A stretch of 25,361 nucleotides of DNA from UBA12545 sp051024685 (GCA_051024685.1 JAZHPA010000041.1:1-25361); one strand, 5' to 3'; positions 6,997 through 14,981 are shown, counted from the stretch's first letter. Program-made: numbers and translations. The notes: generated by a model not told the origin, from the letters alone.

Positions 6997-7368
6997 TTGC
7001 GCATTGCCCTCATCGCCCACGATCGGAAGAAAGAGGAACTGGTAGAGTTTGTGGAGCAAAACCGCGATTTTTTTGCCCGCCACCGCCTGATAGCTACAGG
7101 CACGACAGGGGCGAAAATAGAAGAGCATACCGGTCTAAAAGTACACCGCGTCTTGTCGGGCCCCTTGGGAGGTGACCAGCATATAGGGTCCCTAGTGGCC
7201 AGGCAACGGGTGGACTTGGTAATATTCCTGCGGGACCCGTTAACCCCCCAGCCCCACGAGCCGGATATCAATGCCCTTCTGCGCATCTGCGACGTGCATA
7301 ACGTCCCCGCGGCTACCAATCTGGCAACGGCCTCCATCATTTTGCATTATTTACGCCAAACCCTCTGA
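6997..7368 (+). CDS. mgsA: Methylglyoxal synthase
   Basis: It converts dihydroxyacetone phosphate to methylglyoxal and phosphate, a bypass that relieves phosphate limitation or sugar-phosphate overload. Start at TTG 6997, 7 nt after GGGGAGGT (6982-6989), gives 123 residues beginning MRIALIAHDRKKEELVEF, in line with the family. An upstream GTG at 6967 would add ten unrelated residues. Phosphate-binding and catalytic elements are present: AHDRK (7-11), TGTTG (34-38), the SGPLGGDQ motif with catalytic Asp60, and PHEPD with His87 and Asp90. It starts 5 nt after the stop of the cysteine-cluster gene, so it is probably translated from the hydF transcript and terminated at 7414-7455. Confidence 0.95.
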   Translation: MRIALIAHDRKKEELVEFVEQNRDFFARHRLIATGTTGAKIEEHTGLKVHRVLSGPLGGDQHIGSLVARQRVDLVIFLRDPLTPQPHEPDINALLRICDVHNVPAATNLATASIILHYLRQTL

Positions 7369-7413
7369 CCCGCCGCTCCTGCCCAGAGTTGTAAAAGTGA
7401 AGTTAAATAGTAG

Positions 7414-7455
7414 AAGCCTGCCTCGGCTTCCAGTTTAAACCGGGCAGGCTTTCTT
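7414..7455 (+). terminator. Intrinsic terminator after mgsA
   Basis: AAGCCTGCC (7414-7422) pairs with GGCAGGCTT (7443-7451). CGG/CCG (7424-7426 / 7440-7442) extends the stem past a bulged T, and TTTCTT follows. The loop is about 13 nt. Confidence 0.7.
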
Positions 7456-7543
7456 GGTCCCTGCACCGGCAAGGGGCGACTTGCATATCATAGAGTAACT
7501 ATTATGACCTAAAACGGCCTTAACTTAAGGAGGCGTTGGCAAA

Positions 7544-8260
7544 ATGACAGAGGCCCAACATGTACCGCATTGCCCCGGGGGCATTACCTATATCGTGCAG
7601 AGCGGGGACACTATGTTTAATATTGCCAGGCGGTTCGGCACTTCCCTGGACGATTTGATTGCGGCCAATCCTCACATCGCCGATCCCGACGTTATATACC
7701 CGGGCCAGATATTATGCGTCCCCCTAAAGGATAGGAACGCCTGTCCCCACGGCTTTATTTATGTGGTGCGGCCGGGCGACACCCTCTTTGAAATAGCCCG
7801 CCGTTTCGGGATTAGCGTAGAGAGAATTGTAGCTGCCAATCCCCAGATAACTGATCCCAATGTAATCTTTCCCGGCCAGCGAATATGCATACCCTTGTTC
7901 CCGGGCATACCCCGGCGGTGTCAGCCCTTTGTTTTATACGGTACTGAACATGCCCCCTATGCTAAGGGTATGGGCATGGCCGATTGGGACCACAAAGTGG
8001 TAAGCCTATTGGTCTGGGATCTCCCCGAGCCCCACAAGTGTGGTATAGACAGGTATGCGGTGTGGGTACGGTATAAGGAAACCGATGATTTTATTACCGA
8101 CGATTTGTTTATGGGCGGACCCGGCATGATGTACTGCCACCACCGCCTCCGCGACAACCCGGTGTGGCTGACCGCCCTGCCGTTTCTCGTGGTAGGGGTA
8201 AGATCTCCTTTCCGCCTGGGGCCCGTGTTTGTGGGGGGAATTCTGCCGGTGGTTTGGTAA
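7544..8260 (+). CDS. Double-LysM protein with an unassigned C-terminal domain (possible spore envelope protein)
   Basis: This is a 238-residue protein. ATG 7544 follows AAGGAGG (7527-7533) by 10 nt. Two LysM domains span about residues 15-61 and 72-118. Each has the YxVxxGDTxxxIARRFG start, an AANP centre and a PGQxxCxPL end, with paired cysteines near the domain borders. LysM binds N-acetylglucosamine chains of peptidoglycan. No signal peptide or membrane segment is visible, as is usual for spore-coat LysM proteins such as SafA that are made inside the mother cell. The C-terminal 115 residues, with aromatic beta-strand-like stretches and a CHHR segment, match nothing I recognise. Upstream, CATAGAGTA (7489-7497) fits the -10 CATAnnnTA of sporulation sigma factors K/E, but no good -35 is seen. 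Confidence 0.75.
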   Translation: MTEAQHVPHCPGGITYIVQSGDTMFNIARRFGTSLDDLIAANPHIADPDVIYPGQILCVPLKDRNACPHGFIYVVRPGDTLFEIARRFGISVERIVAANPQITDPNVIFPGQRICIPLFPGIPRRCQPFVLYGTEHAPYAKGMGMADWDHKVVSLLVWDLPEPHKCGIDRYAVWVRYKETDDFITDDLFMGGPGMMYCHHRLRDNPVWLTALPFLVVGVRSPFRLGPVFVGGILPVVW

Positions 8261-8302
8261 TAGGAAGAATGGTGACGGCATAAAAAATTATTAAAAAACC
8301 TC

Positions 8303-8332
8303 GGGGGAGATAAGAAGCTCCCCTGTATTTTT
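8303..8332 (+). terminator. Intrinsic terminator after the LysM gene
   Basis: GGGGAG (8304-8309) pairs with CTCCCC (8318-8323) across an 8-nt loop and is followed by TGTATTTTT. It lies only 15 nt before the next start codon, with that gene's AAGGGGG right after the T run, so partial read-through is possible. Confidence 0.65.
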
Positions 8333-8347
8333 AAGGGGGCGCGAAAC

Positions 8348-9166
8348 TTGCGCATCTATATTTCCGTAGACATGGAAGGGTTGAGCGGGGTGGTGTCCTG
8401 GGATCAGGTGGAGTTGAAAGGAGGGGTAGAATACCGGCGCGCCTGTCGACTCTTGGCAGCCGAAGTAAATGCAGCCGCACGTGGAGCCTTGGCCGCCGGT
8501 GCCACCGAAATCCTCGTTAATGATGCCCACAACCACATGCGGAACATTTGGAGCGAAAGTTTGCTGCCCAAGGTTCACCTTATCTCGGGCGCCAACAAGG
8601 GCCTGGGAATGATGGAAGGCATAGATCGTAATTGCCATGCTGCTTTCTTTCTGGGCTACCATGCCCGAGCAGGCAGTCCCGGCGTTTTAGCCCACACCTA
8701 TAACGACACCATCCTCTGCTGCCGCATCAACGGCCAGGAAATGGGGGAGACCGGTCTAAATGCTCTGGTAGCGGGCTATTACGGTGTACCGGTAGCTTTT
8801 CTCTCCGGGGATAACATAGTGGCAGCCGAAGCCAGGAAACTATTGGGAAGCCTGGAGATAGTAATTGTTAAAGAAGCCAGGGGATTCCACGCTGCCCGCT
8901 GTCTGGCACCGGCTGTGGCCAGGGAGAAAATAAAGGCCGGTGCCGGTCGGGCCGTGAAGAACTTAAGCAGTTATAAACCCCTGAAGCCCCCGCGGCCCGT
9001 TGTTTTGGAGGTCGAGTTTAAGGAAGCTGACCAAGCCGAGATGGCCAGTTTAGTACCCGGAAGCAGGCGCCGAGGCCCGCGAACCGTGACTTACGAGAAT
9101 AATGATTATCTTGAGGTTTACCGCGCTTTCCGGGCCATGGCCAGCCTGGCTAGGCATGACGCTTGA
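8348..9166 (+). CDS. M55-family zinc D-aminopeptidase (DppA-like)
   Basis: The 272-residue protein has the M55 signature SVDMEG with metal ligands Asp8 and Glu10, then NDAH with His61, GYH with His105, the general base region AHT with His116, and GQEMGE with Glu134. These are each within one residue of the positions in Bacillus DppA, a decameric enzyme that releases D-alanine from D-amino-acid peptides. Role: turnover of peptidoglycan-derived D-peptides in the cytoplasm. The start is TTG 8348, 8 nt after a G-rich site AAGGGGG (8333-8339). No dpp transporter genes are adjacent, so the name dppA is not asserted. Its 3' end overlaps the convergent DUF3006 gene by 17 bp. Confidence 0.9.
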   Translation: MRIYISVDMEGLSGVVSWDQVELKGGVEYRRACRLLAAEVNAAARGALAAGATEILVNDAHNHMRNIWSESLLPKVHLISGANKGLGMMEGIDRNCHAAFFLGYHARAGSPGVLAHTYNDTILCCRINGQEMGETGLNALVAGYYGVPVAFLSGDNIVAAEARKLLGSLEIVIVKEARGFHAARCLAPAVAREKIKAGAGRAVKNLSSYKPLKPPRPVVLEVEFKEADQAEMASLVPGSRRRGPRTVTYENNDYLEVYRAFRAMASLARHDA

Positions 9167-9356
9167 GGTTTTTACTTTTGGAGGCCATAGTTTTAGCCGG
9201 GGGCTGCAGCGCCACGGCGATTTTCACCACATCACCTTCCCGGGCGGCCCGCGGTAATAAAGCGCGGGGCAGGTTAAAGGTGGAATCTTGGTATTTAATG
9301 AAGGCCAGTTCGCCTTCCAGCCGCTCAATAATTAAAGGGGGCTGTTTCTTCACCAT
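9150..9356 (-). CDS. DUF3006 small protein
   Basis: This is a 68-residue protein on the minus strand. Pattern: IIERLEGELAFIKY, then FNLPRALLPRAAREGDVVKI, which is the DUF3006 (PF11213) form of a short beta-rich protein in Firmicutes whose function is unknown. The reverse-strand start (ATG ending at 9356) has a GGGAGGGGA-type binding site just upstream (about 9360-9370), and a TATAAT -10 (reverse complement of 9391-9396) lies about 35 bp before the start. It is convergent with, and overlaps by 17 bp, the M55 peptidase gene, and it is divergent from the next gene. In other Firmicutes such proteins often sit beside metallo-beta-lactamase genes; none is here. Confidence 0.8.
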   Translation of the reverse strand: MVKKQPPLIIERLEGELAFIKYQDSTFNLPRALLPRAAREGDVVKIAVALQPPAKTMASKSKNLKRHA

Positions 9357-9390
9357 TATCTCCCCTCCCTTCTATAACCTTCTGGGATAG

Positions 9391-9396
9391 ATTATA
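9391..9396 (-). promoter_or_regulatory. -10 element for the DUF3006 gene
   Basis: Reading the minus strand gives a perfect TATAAT, placing the transcription start near 9384 and leaving a 28-nt leader that contains the ribosome binding site. No convincing -35 is visible at 17 bp, so the call rests on the -10 and its position. Confidence 0.45.
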
Positions 9397-9461
9397 ACCC
9401 CTGCTGGTTGGAAAAATCCAGAGGAAGGAAGGCAGGAAAAAGAGCGGGGGGTGGCGAATGA

Positions 9462-11984
9462 ATGATTACGCCAGAAGCCAACAGGGGAGGTATACGGGTG
9501 GGCAAGAGGGCGGACGAGAACAGAGTTATCAAGCTTACTCCGGAAAAGCGACAGAAGCGCAAGCTGAAGGATGCCAATCCAGGCCCAAAAGCTTCTAACC
9601 CTAAACCGAGCCACCCAAGGCTTAAGGCGGCGGTTGGGACGCGCGTAAGGGGCAGTGGGGCCGAAGAAGGTCACAGAGGATTGTTTTCCGTGGCCCTGGT
9701 CGGCCTCTTACTACTGCTCTTTTATCCTCCTTTTTTCCGCGGTCTTTTCTTTCCGGTGGAACAACGCTGGTCGTTAATCCTGGCCACCGTATTGTTTGTG
9801 CTAACGTGGTTTTGGAAGTTTTCCCGCCAGGACTTAACTTTTCTCCGCCATCCCCTGGAGTATGCTGCTTTCGGCCTGGTGCTGGTCTATGTTGCCAGCG
9901 GTGTGTATCATCCCGCCAGCCGGGGCTTGGCCCTGGCAGAGATAAGCAAGGTTTTGCTCTACTTTTTCGTGTTCTGGATGATTATTCAGTTAAGCAATGG
10001 CCCGGGACCCAGGTCCCTGATCTTGCACAGTCTCTACTTTAGTGGGTTGGGAGTAGCCCTGGCGGGGCTGTTGACGGCCACAGAGGTTATCTTTATTAAA
10101 GACGGTTTTTTAGGCGGGCGGTTTTATTCCACCCTGCAGTATCCCAATGCCCTGGCCGCCTATATGATGGGTAACATCTTTTTGGGGTTTTATTTATGGG
10201 GTCGGGCCGATAACCGCCTGCGCCTGGCCTATGCGGCCGGTAACTATTTATTGTTTGTGGTTTTCCTGGGGACAGGCTCCCGGGGCGCCTTTCTTGTCCT
10301 TCCCTTGGTGCTCCTCCTTTATTTCCTCCTGGCACCTGCCGGCTGGCGCCTGAGCAGTTTGGCCCACTTCCTGGCCACCGGCCTGGCAGCGTTGGTAGCC
10401 AATTATCGCTTTATCCCCTTAGCCCTCACGAAGGATTATGCCGGGTCCTGGATGTGGTTTTGCCTGGGTTTAGGAGTTGCCCTGGCCCTCCAGGTGATCT
10501 TGGCTGCTGCAGGGAAACTCGTACCTTCGGCCCGCATGCGGGTAGCGGTAACTGCAGGCGTAATTATTCTGGCCCTGGGAGGCGGATACGCTTATAGTTC
10601 CTTCCAGGCCCGGCAGGAGGCAGGGGCTGCAAAGCCTGCCCTTGGCTGGGAGAGGATACTGCCGGCCCCGATAGCCCGGCGGCTGCAGGATATTAATTTG
10701 GAAACCCGGAGCAGCCGCGAGCGCGTTGAGTGGACCCGGGACGCTTTAAGCATGTTAAAGGAGCGGCCTCTCTTGGGCTACGGCGGCGGGGGCTGGGAAG
10801 CGGCTTATCGCCAGTACCAGCGCTATGCGTACCACTCCACCCAGGTTCATAATTATTACGCCCAATTGGCCGTAGAAACGGGTATGGTGGGGATAATCGT
10901 GCTGGCCGCCCTTTGGTTATGCTTTTTCTTTACTGTCCGCAACCTTTACCTCCGGAGCAGCGGCCGGGAGCGTTTACTGACCGTCTCTTTACTGGCGGCA
11001 GCTTTGAGCTTGGGCCTCCATGCAGCCCTAGACTTCGACCTAGCCCTGGGTGCCGTATCCATTTTACTCTGGTCTTGCTGGGGATTGAGCCGGAGCTTAG
11101 AAGTCCAGCTAAGCCGACAGGAGGCGAGGGAGCGAGGGCCAGCGGCCCAGGTGGCCTCCCGCAAGATAAAATACGCCAGCGCAGTCATCCTGGCGGCCAT
11201 GGTCATAGTACTCTTTAGCGGGTCCTTCTTGGCGGGTAACGCCAGTGCCCGGGAGGGCGTCGCCGCCCTGCGCCAGGGGAATATAAGCCTGGCCACGTCT
11301 AAGCTGGAAGAGGCCCACAGCTATGATCCTTTTACGACCTCTTATGCCGGTGATTTGGCTTTACTATACTTAAGACAAAATCGCTTGAGCGAAGCTCTAA
11401 GCTTAGTTTTGGAGGCCCTCTCCCAAGAGCCCTATAACTACCTCCTGAAGGTGCGGCTGGGAGAAGTCTACTGGGCCCAGGGAAAAATCCCGGAGGCCGT
11501 AGCCGCCCTGGAGGCGGCCCGTGATTTGGCACCCTGGGTGGTAGCCACCTGGGAATCCCTGGCCAAGATTTATGTGGCCGGCGGGATGAAGTATCTCCAG
11601 TACAATCAGCCGGCCGACGCCCGGGACCTCTTCGCCGCAGCAATCAGTCTAAAGTCTGAAGTCGAAAGGCGTTTAGCCGGGCTGGGAGATTTACAAGAAT
11701 TGCACCTCGATGAAAGGGGAGGCTTGAGCTTGACACCCGGCCTTCTCCTGGAGGTGGCGAAGGCCCAGTATTTTTTAAGCCGGTGGGAAGAGGCGGCGGC
11801 GAACCTGGAAGTAGTGGTCAAAGATAAAGACCTTGGGCCCGAGGCCCAGATGTGGCAGGCCTTGCTGGCCGACCGGCAAGGCCAAAAGAGCCGGGTGGAA
11901 GAAATCTTAAGGGAGCTGGAACAGAAGGACCCGGCTCTGGGGGAACAGTTCAGCCAGCTTAAATCGTTAACCCCGTTACCTTAA
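9462..11984 (+). CDS. O-antigen-ligase-like polytopic membrane protein with C-terminal TPR domain
   Basis: The 840-residue protein starts with a basic hydrophilic tail of about 70 residues, then about ten to twelve membrane segments. The Wzy_C/O-antigen ligase signature TGSRGAFL (near residue 270) and the later HNYYAQLAVETGMVG segment (near 465-480) mark the PF04932 fold. This family transfers lipid-linked glycans to acceptors or polymerises them on the outer face of the membrane. From about residue 596 the protein has TPR repeats (GNISLATSKLEEAHSYDP, QNRLSEALSLVLEAL, QGKIPEAVAALEAARDLAP), a common fusion in Gram-positives. ATG 9462 follows a G-rich stretch; GTG 9498, 7 nt after GGGGAGG (9484-9490), is an equally good or better start. 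No other glycan genes are nearby, so the substrate is unknown. Confidence 0.8.
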   Translation: MITPEANRGGIRVGKRADENRVIKLTPEKRQKRKLKDANPGPKASNPKPSHPRLKAAVGTRVRGSGAEEGHRGLFSVALVGLLLLLFYPPFFRGLFFPVEQRWSLILATVLFVLTWFWKFSRQDLTFLRHPLEYAAFGLVLVYVASGVYHPASRGLALAEISKVLLYFFVFWMIIQLSNGPGPRSLILHSLYFSGLGVALAGLLTATEVIFIKDGFLGGRFYSTLQYPNALAAYMMGNIFLGFYLWGRADNRLRLAYAAGNYLLFVVFLGTGSRGAFLVLPLVLLLYFLLAPAGWRLSSLAHFLATGLAALVANYRFIPLALTKDYAGSWMWFCLGLGVALALQVILAAAGKLVPSARMRVAVTAGVIILALGGGYAYSSFQARQEAGAAKPALGWERILPAPIARRLQDINLETRSSRERVEWTRDALSMLKERPLLGYGGGGWEAAYRQYQRYAYHSTQVHNYYAQLAVETGMVGIIVLAALWLCFFFTVRNLYLRSSGRERLLTVSLLAAALSLGLHAALDFDLALGAVSILLWSCWGLSRSLEVQLSRQEARERGPAAQVASRKIKYASAVILAAMVIVLFSGSFLAGNASAREGVAALRQGNISLATSKLEEAHSYDPFTTSYAGDLALLYLRQNRLSEALSLVLEALSQEPYNYLLKVRLGEVYWAQGKIPEAVAALEAARDLAPWVVATWESLAKIYVAGGMKYLQYNQPADARDLFAAAISLKSEVERRLAGLGDLQELHLDERGGLSLTPGLLLEVAKAQYFLSRWEEAAANLEVVVKDKDLGPEAQMWQALLADRQGQKSRVEEILRELEQKDPALGEQFSQLKSLTPLP

Positions 11985-12023
11985 TTTCCACTACCGCCTC
12001 CTGAAAGAATCCCGTTTTGCAGG

Positions 12024-12032
12024 TGGTATAAT
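12024..12032 (+). promoter_or_regulatory. Extended -10 promoter of the hepT-heme operon, probably giving a leaderless transcript
   Basis: TGGTATAAT (12024-12032) is a perfect extended -10. No -35 is visible at the right spacing, as is normal for this class. A start about 7 nt downstream falls at 12039, the first base of the hepT ATG. No Shine-Dalgarno lies in the usual window; the only candidate, AGGTGG (12021-12026), is 12 nt away and overlaps the promoter itself. Confidence 0.55.
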
Positions 12033-12038
12033 AAGAAT

Positions 12039-13007
12039 ATGCTCAATCTAGGTGCCATCGCCGAGATCCAAGAAGACCTCAAAGCGCTGGAAGACGAACT
12101 CCTGCGCCAGAGTGAAGCACCCGATCCCTTGTTGACCCAGGTGACCAGGCAGATGGTCCAAGCCGGCGGCAAGCGGTTAAGGCCCATCTTTGTACTCCTG
12201 GGCGGCAAATGCTGTGGCGGACGTCTGAAGGACCTATTGCCCCTGGCGGTGGCCATGGAAATGATCCACATGGCCACCCTGATACACGACGACGTGATCG
12301 ATGCCTCTCCCTTAAGGCGCGGCCGGCCGACCGTGTGGGCCAGGTGGGGAGAAAAGGTTTCCCTCCACGCCGGCGATTATCTTTTTGCCCGGGCTTTGCG
12401 CCTGGTGGCGAATTACGATGATCCCCGGATACCCTCCCTGCTGGCCCAAGTCAGTGTTAAAATGGTGCAAGGAGAACTGGAACAACTGGAGAATGCCTTT
12501 ACGGTAGCCCTAACCGTACGGGATTACCTCAAGCGAATCCGGCGCAAAACCGCCCTCCTTATTTCCGCCAGCTGCGAATTGGGAGCATTAGTGGCAGGAG
12601 GAAGTAATAATGATATCCTGGCTTTGCGCCGGTACGGCCGTTATCTTGGAATGGCCTTCCAGCTTACCGACGACGTGCTGGATATAGTAGCCGACCCCCG
12701 GATACTGGGAAAACCCCGGGGCAGCGATCTGCGCCAGGGTGTCATTACCTTACCGGCCATTTATGCGCTACAGGCCAGTCCTCATCACCGGCGCTTGGCG
12801 GTGCTGTTGACCAAACCCGCCAAAAGCGACGCGGAAATTGCCGAGGCGGTTGAACTTATTCAGGATTGCGGTGGGACGGCCTACACTTTAAATATGGCCG
12901 AACTCTATCTCCAAAAGGCGAGGCAGCAGCTTGCCTCGCTCCCGTCTGGCCGGCCGCGGGATATTTTGGAGGAACTGACCTATTTTGTAAAGGCACGTGG
13001 GTTCTAG
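12039..13007 (+). CDS. hepT: Polyprenyl diphosphate synthase, HepT-type (heptaprenyl diphosphate synthase component II)
   Basis: It extends allylic diphosphates with isopentenyl diphosphate to make the long side chain used for menaquinone. In this 322-residue protein the GGKRLRP motif is at residues 43-49, the first Asp-rich motif is DDVID (84-88) followed by RRGRPTVW, and the second is DDVLD (211-215) with the GKPRGSDLRQGVITLPAIYAL segment. Residues Ala79 and Thr80, just before the first motif, are small rather than aromatic, which favours a long-chain product. The start ATG 12039 lacks a proper ribosome binding site and coincides with the predicted transcription start. It leads the heme operon and is one base upstream of sirC. 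It may pair with the catalytically dead homologue at 3306-3995; an octaprenyl or hexaprenyl enzyme cannot be excluded. Confidence 0.9.
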   Translation: MLNLGAIAEIQEDLKALEDELLRQSEAPDPLLTQVTRQMVQAGGKRLRPIFVLLGGKCCGGRLKDLLPLAVAMEMIHMATLIHDDVIDASPLRRGRPTVWARWGEKVSLHAGDYLFARALRLVANYDDPRIPSLLAQVSVKMVQGELEQLENAFTVALTVRDYLKRIRRKTALLISASCELGALVAGGSNNDILALRRYGRYLGMAFQLTDDVLDIVADPRILGKPRGSDLRQGVITLPAIYALQASPHHRRLAVLLTKPAKSDAEIAEAVELIQDCGGTAYTLNMAELYLQKARQQLASLPSGRPRDILEELTYFVKARGF

Positions 13008-13008
13008 G

Positions 13009-13653
13009 ATGGGTTACTATCCCTTGTTTTTACGGTTAAGGGGTTGCCCCTGCCTGGTGGTGGGGGGCGGAACGGTGGGAGAACGGAAGGTGAGGGGGTT
13101 ATTACAGGCCGGGGCCACGGTAACGGTGGTCAGCCCCCGCGTTACGCCCAGGCTGGCCGAGCTGGCCAGGGCAGGCCGCATCGAATGGCGGCCCCGGCGC
13201 TACCGGCCTAAGGATCTGCGGGGGATGGTCCTTGTTTTTGTCGCCTCTGGAGACCGTTTCGTCAACTCCCGCATTGCCACCCACTGTCGCCGGGCCGGTA
13301 TATGGGTCAACGTGGCCGACAGTCCCCAGGAAAGCACCTTTTTGGTACCTGCGGTGGTTCGCCGGGGACACTTGCAGATAGCTGTATCTACCGGAGGTAA
13401 CAGCCCGGCCCTGGCCTCCCTATTAAAAAGCCGCCTGGAAAAGGATATCGGCCAGGAATACGGCAGCTTTCTTAATTTTTTGGGAGAGTTGCGTCCCTGG
13501 CTGAAGGAAATGTTTCCTGACAACCAAAAGAAGCGGTCTGGAGCTTTCCGCCGGTTGGCCGAAGACCCTGTTCTTTGGGAGCTGGTAGCCCGGGGGGACC
13601 GCAAAGCCGCGAGGGAGCGGGTGGCCGAATGTATATCGTGGCAATCGGATTAA
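13009..13653 (+). CDS. Precorrin-2 dehydrogenase (SirC/Met8p-like)
   Basis: It oxidises precorrin-2 to sirohydrochlorin with NAD+, the step before iron insertion to siroheme. The 214-residue protein has the family's N-terminus (MGYYPLFLRLRGCPCLVVGG), the NAD-binding GGGTVGERK (19-27), and NVADSPQESTF with Asp104. That residue corresponds in position to the catalytic Asp of CysG and Met8p. A C-terminal helical domain (about 135-214) is present, as in bifunctional Met8p-like proteins. ATG 13009 begins one base after the hepT stop and probably relies on translational coupling; GTG 12997 is a less likely start. The 3' end overlaps hemA by 25 bp. Whether it also inserts iron is open; no separate chelatase is in the operon. 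Confidence 0.9.
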   Translation: MGYYPLFLRLRGCPCLVVGGGTVGERKVRGLLQAGATVTVVSPRVTPRLAELARAGRIEWRPRRYRPKDLRGMVLVFVASGDRFVNSRIATHCRRAGIWVNVADSPQESTFLVPAVVRRGHLQIAVSTGGNSPALASLLKSRLEKDIGQEYGSFLNFLGELRPWLKEMFPDNQKKRSGAFRRLAEDPVLWELVARGDRKAARERVAECISWQSD

Positions 13654-14981
13654 ATCACCGCACAGCACCGGTGGAAATAAGGGAGAAGCTGGCCTTTCCC
13701 CGTCATGCCCTGCCGTCGGCCCTTAGCGATTTAAGGAGTCAGCAGGGTATAGAAGGCAATGTGATTCTAAGTACCTGCAACCGGACGGAAATCTACCTTA
13801 CCACACCGGAGTGGGATAAGGGCGTGGGAACCGTAAAAAAATTTCTCGGCCGGCGCTGCGGCCTGGATATTCCGGCCCTGCAGGACTACCTGTACATTTA
13901 CACCTTCCACGAAGCTGTGCGGCATTTATTCAGGGTGGCTGCAGGCCTGGATTCCATGATTCTGGGAGAAGCCCAGGTGCTGGGCCAGGTGGCCGAAGCC
14001 TATGAAGCGGCCCGCAATACGGGGGCCACTAACAGCGTACTTAATAATCTCTTCCAGCAGGCCATTGCTGCAGGCAAGAGGGTAAGGACCGAAACCCGTA
14101 TCGACCATAACACGTTATCCGTGAGCTATGCGGCGGTTGAGCTGGCCCGCCGGGTATTCGGAGGGGACTTGACCGGCCGGACGGTGCTGGTCATCGGTGC
14201 CGGCAAGATGAGTACTCTGGCCGCCCGCTATTTGCGAGATAACGGAGTAACTACCGTCCTGGTTTCCAACCGCTCCTACGACCGGGCCGCCGCCCTGGCG
14301 GGGACTATCGGCGGCCGGGCCGTCCGCCTGGATGACTTAGAGGAGATTCTACCCCAGGCCGATATCGTTATAAGCTGTACGGCTGCCAGCCACTATATTA
14401 TCCATACCGAGCAGATTGCGCGGGCCCGGAAGGGACGTGAGCATAATCCCTTAATGCTGATCGACATTGCGGTGCCCCGGGACATCGATCCTTCTGTAGG
14501 CGAGCTGCCCGGGGTGAGGCTCTTTGACATCGACGACCTGGAACAAGTTATCACTAATAATCTTGAGGAGCGCAAGAAGGCGGCCCAGCGCGCAGAACTC
14601 ATTATCACCGAAGAAGTGGAAAGCTTCTTCCAATGGTTGGGTTCCCGCTTTGTAGTACCCACCATTATTGCCTTAAAAGAGAAGGCGGAAGCCATCAAAG
14701 AGGCTGAGCTGCGCCGGGCCTTCAACCGCCTGGGTTCCCCTTCTCCCCAGGAAAAGAAAATTATCGGTTCCCTGGCCAATTCCATAGTGAACCGTCTCTT
14801 ACATGATGTGGTGATCAACTTAAAGTCGGCCGCTCTAAGCCCCCAGGGCCACCTCTATGTGGAGGTATTACAAAACCTGTTCGCTTTGAAGGTAGGGGAG
14901 GCCGACGCTGCCTCTCCAGAAAGGGCCACCTACAAGGAAATCAGCGACCGAAGGAGGGGCCCCGAGTGGGTCAAAAGTTAA
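13629..14981 (+). CDS. hemA: Glutamyl-tRNA reductase
   Basis: It reduces glutamyl-tRNA(Glu) with NADPH to glutamate-1-semialdehyde, the first committed step of tetrapyrrole synthesis. The 450-residue protein starts MYIVAIGLNHRTAPVEIRE. The catalytic Cys50 is in the STCNRTEIY motif, the LDSMILGEAQVLGQV segment lies near 110-124, and an NADPH-binding GAGKMS comes later in the Rossmann domain. A C-terminal helical dimerisation domain ends the protein. ATG 13629 is inside the sirC coding sequence, after GAGGGAG (13611-13617); starting at 13575 would add 18 residues not found in the family. It overlaps hemC by 16 bp. HemL, its channelling partner, is the last gene of the same operon. Confidence 0.97.
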   Translation: MYIVAIGLNHRTAPVEIREKLAFPRHALPSALSDLRSQQGIEGNVILSTCNRTEIYLTTPEWDKGVGTVKKFLGRRCGLDIPALQDYLYIYTFHEAVRHLFRVAAGLDSMILGEAQVLGQVAEAYEAARNTGATNSVLNNLFQQAIAAGKRVRTETRIDHNTLSVSYAAVELARRVFGGDLTGRTVLVIGAGKMSTLAARYLRDNGVTTVLVSNRSYDRAAALAGTIGGRAVRLDDLEEILPQADIVISCTAASHYIIHTEQIARARKGREHNPLMLIDIAVPRDIDPSVGELPGVRLFDIDDLEQVITNNLEERKKAAQRAELIITEEVESFFQWLGSRFVVPTIIALKEKAEAIKEAELRRAFNRLGSPSPQEKKIIGSLANSIVNRLLHDVVINLKSAALSPQGHLYVEVLQNLFALKVGEADAASPERATYKEISDRRRGPEWVKS

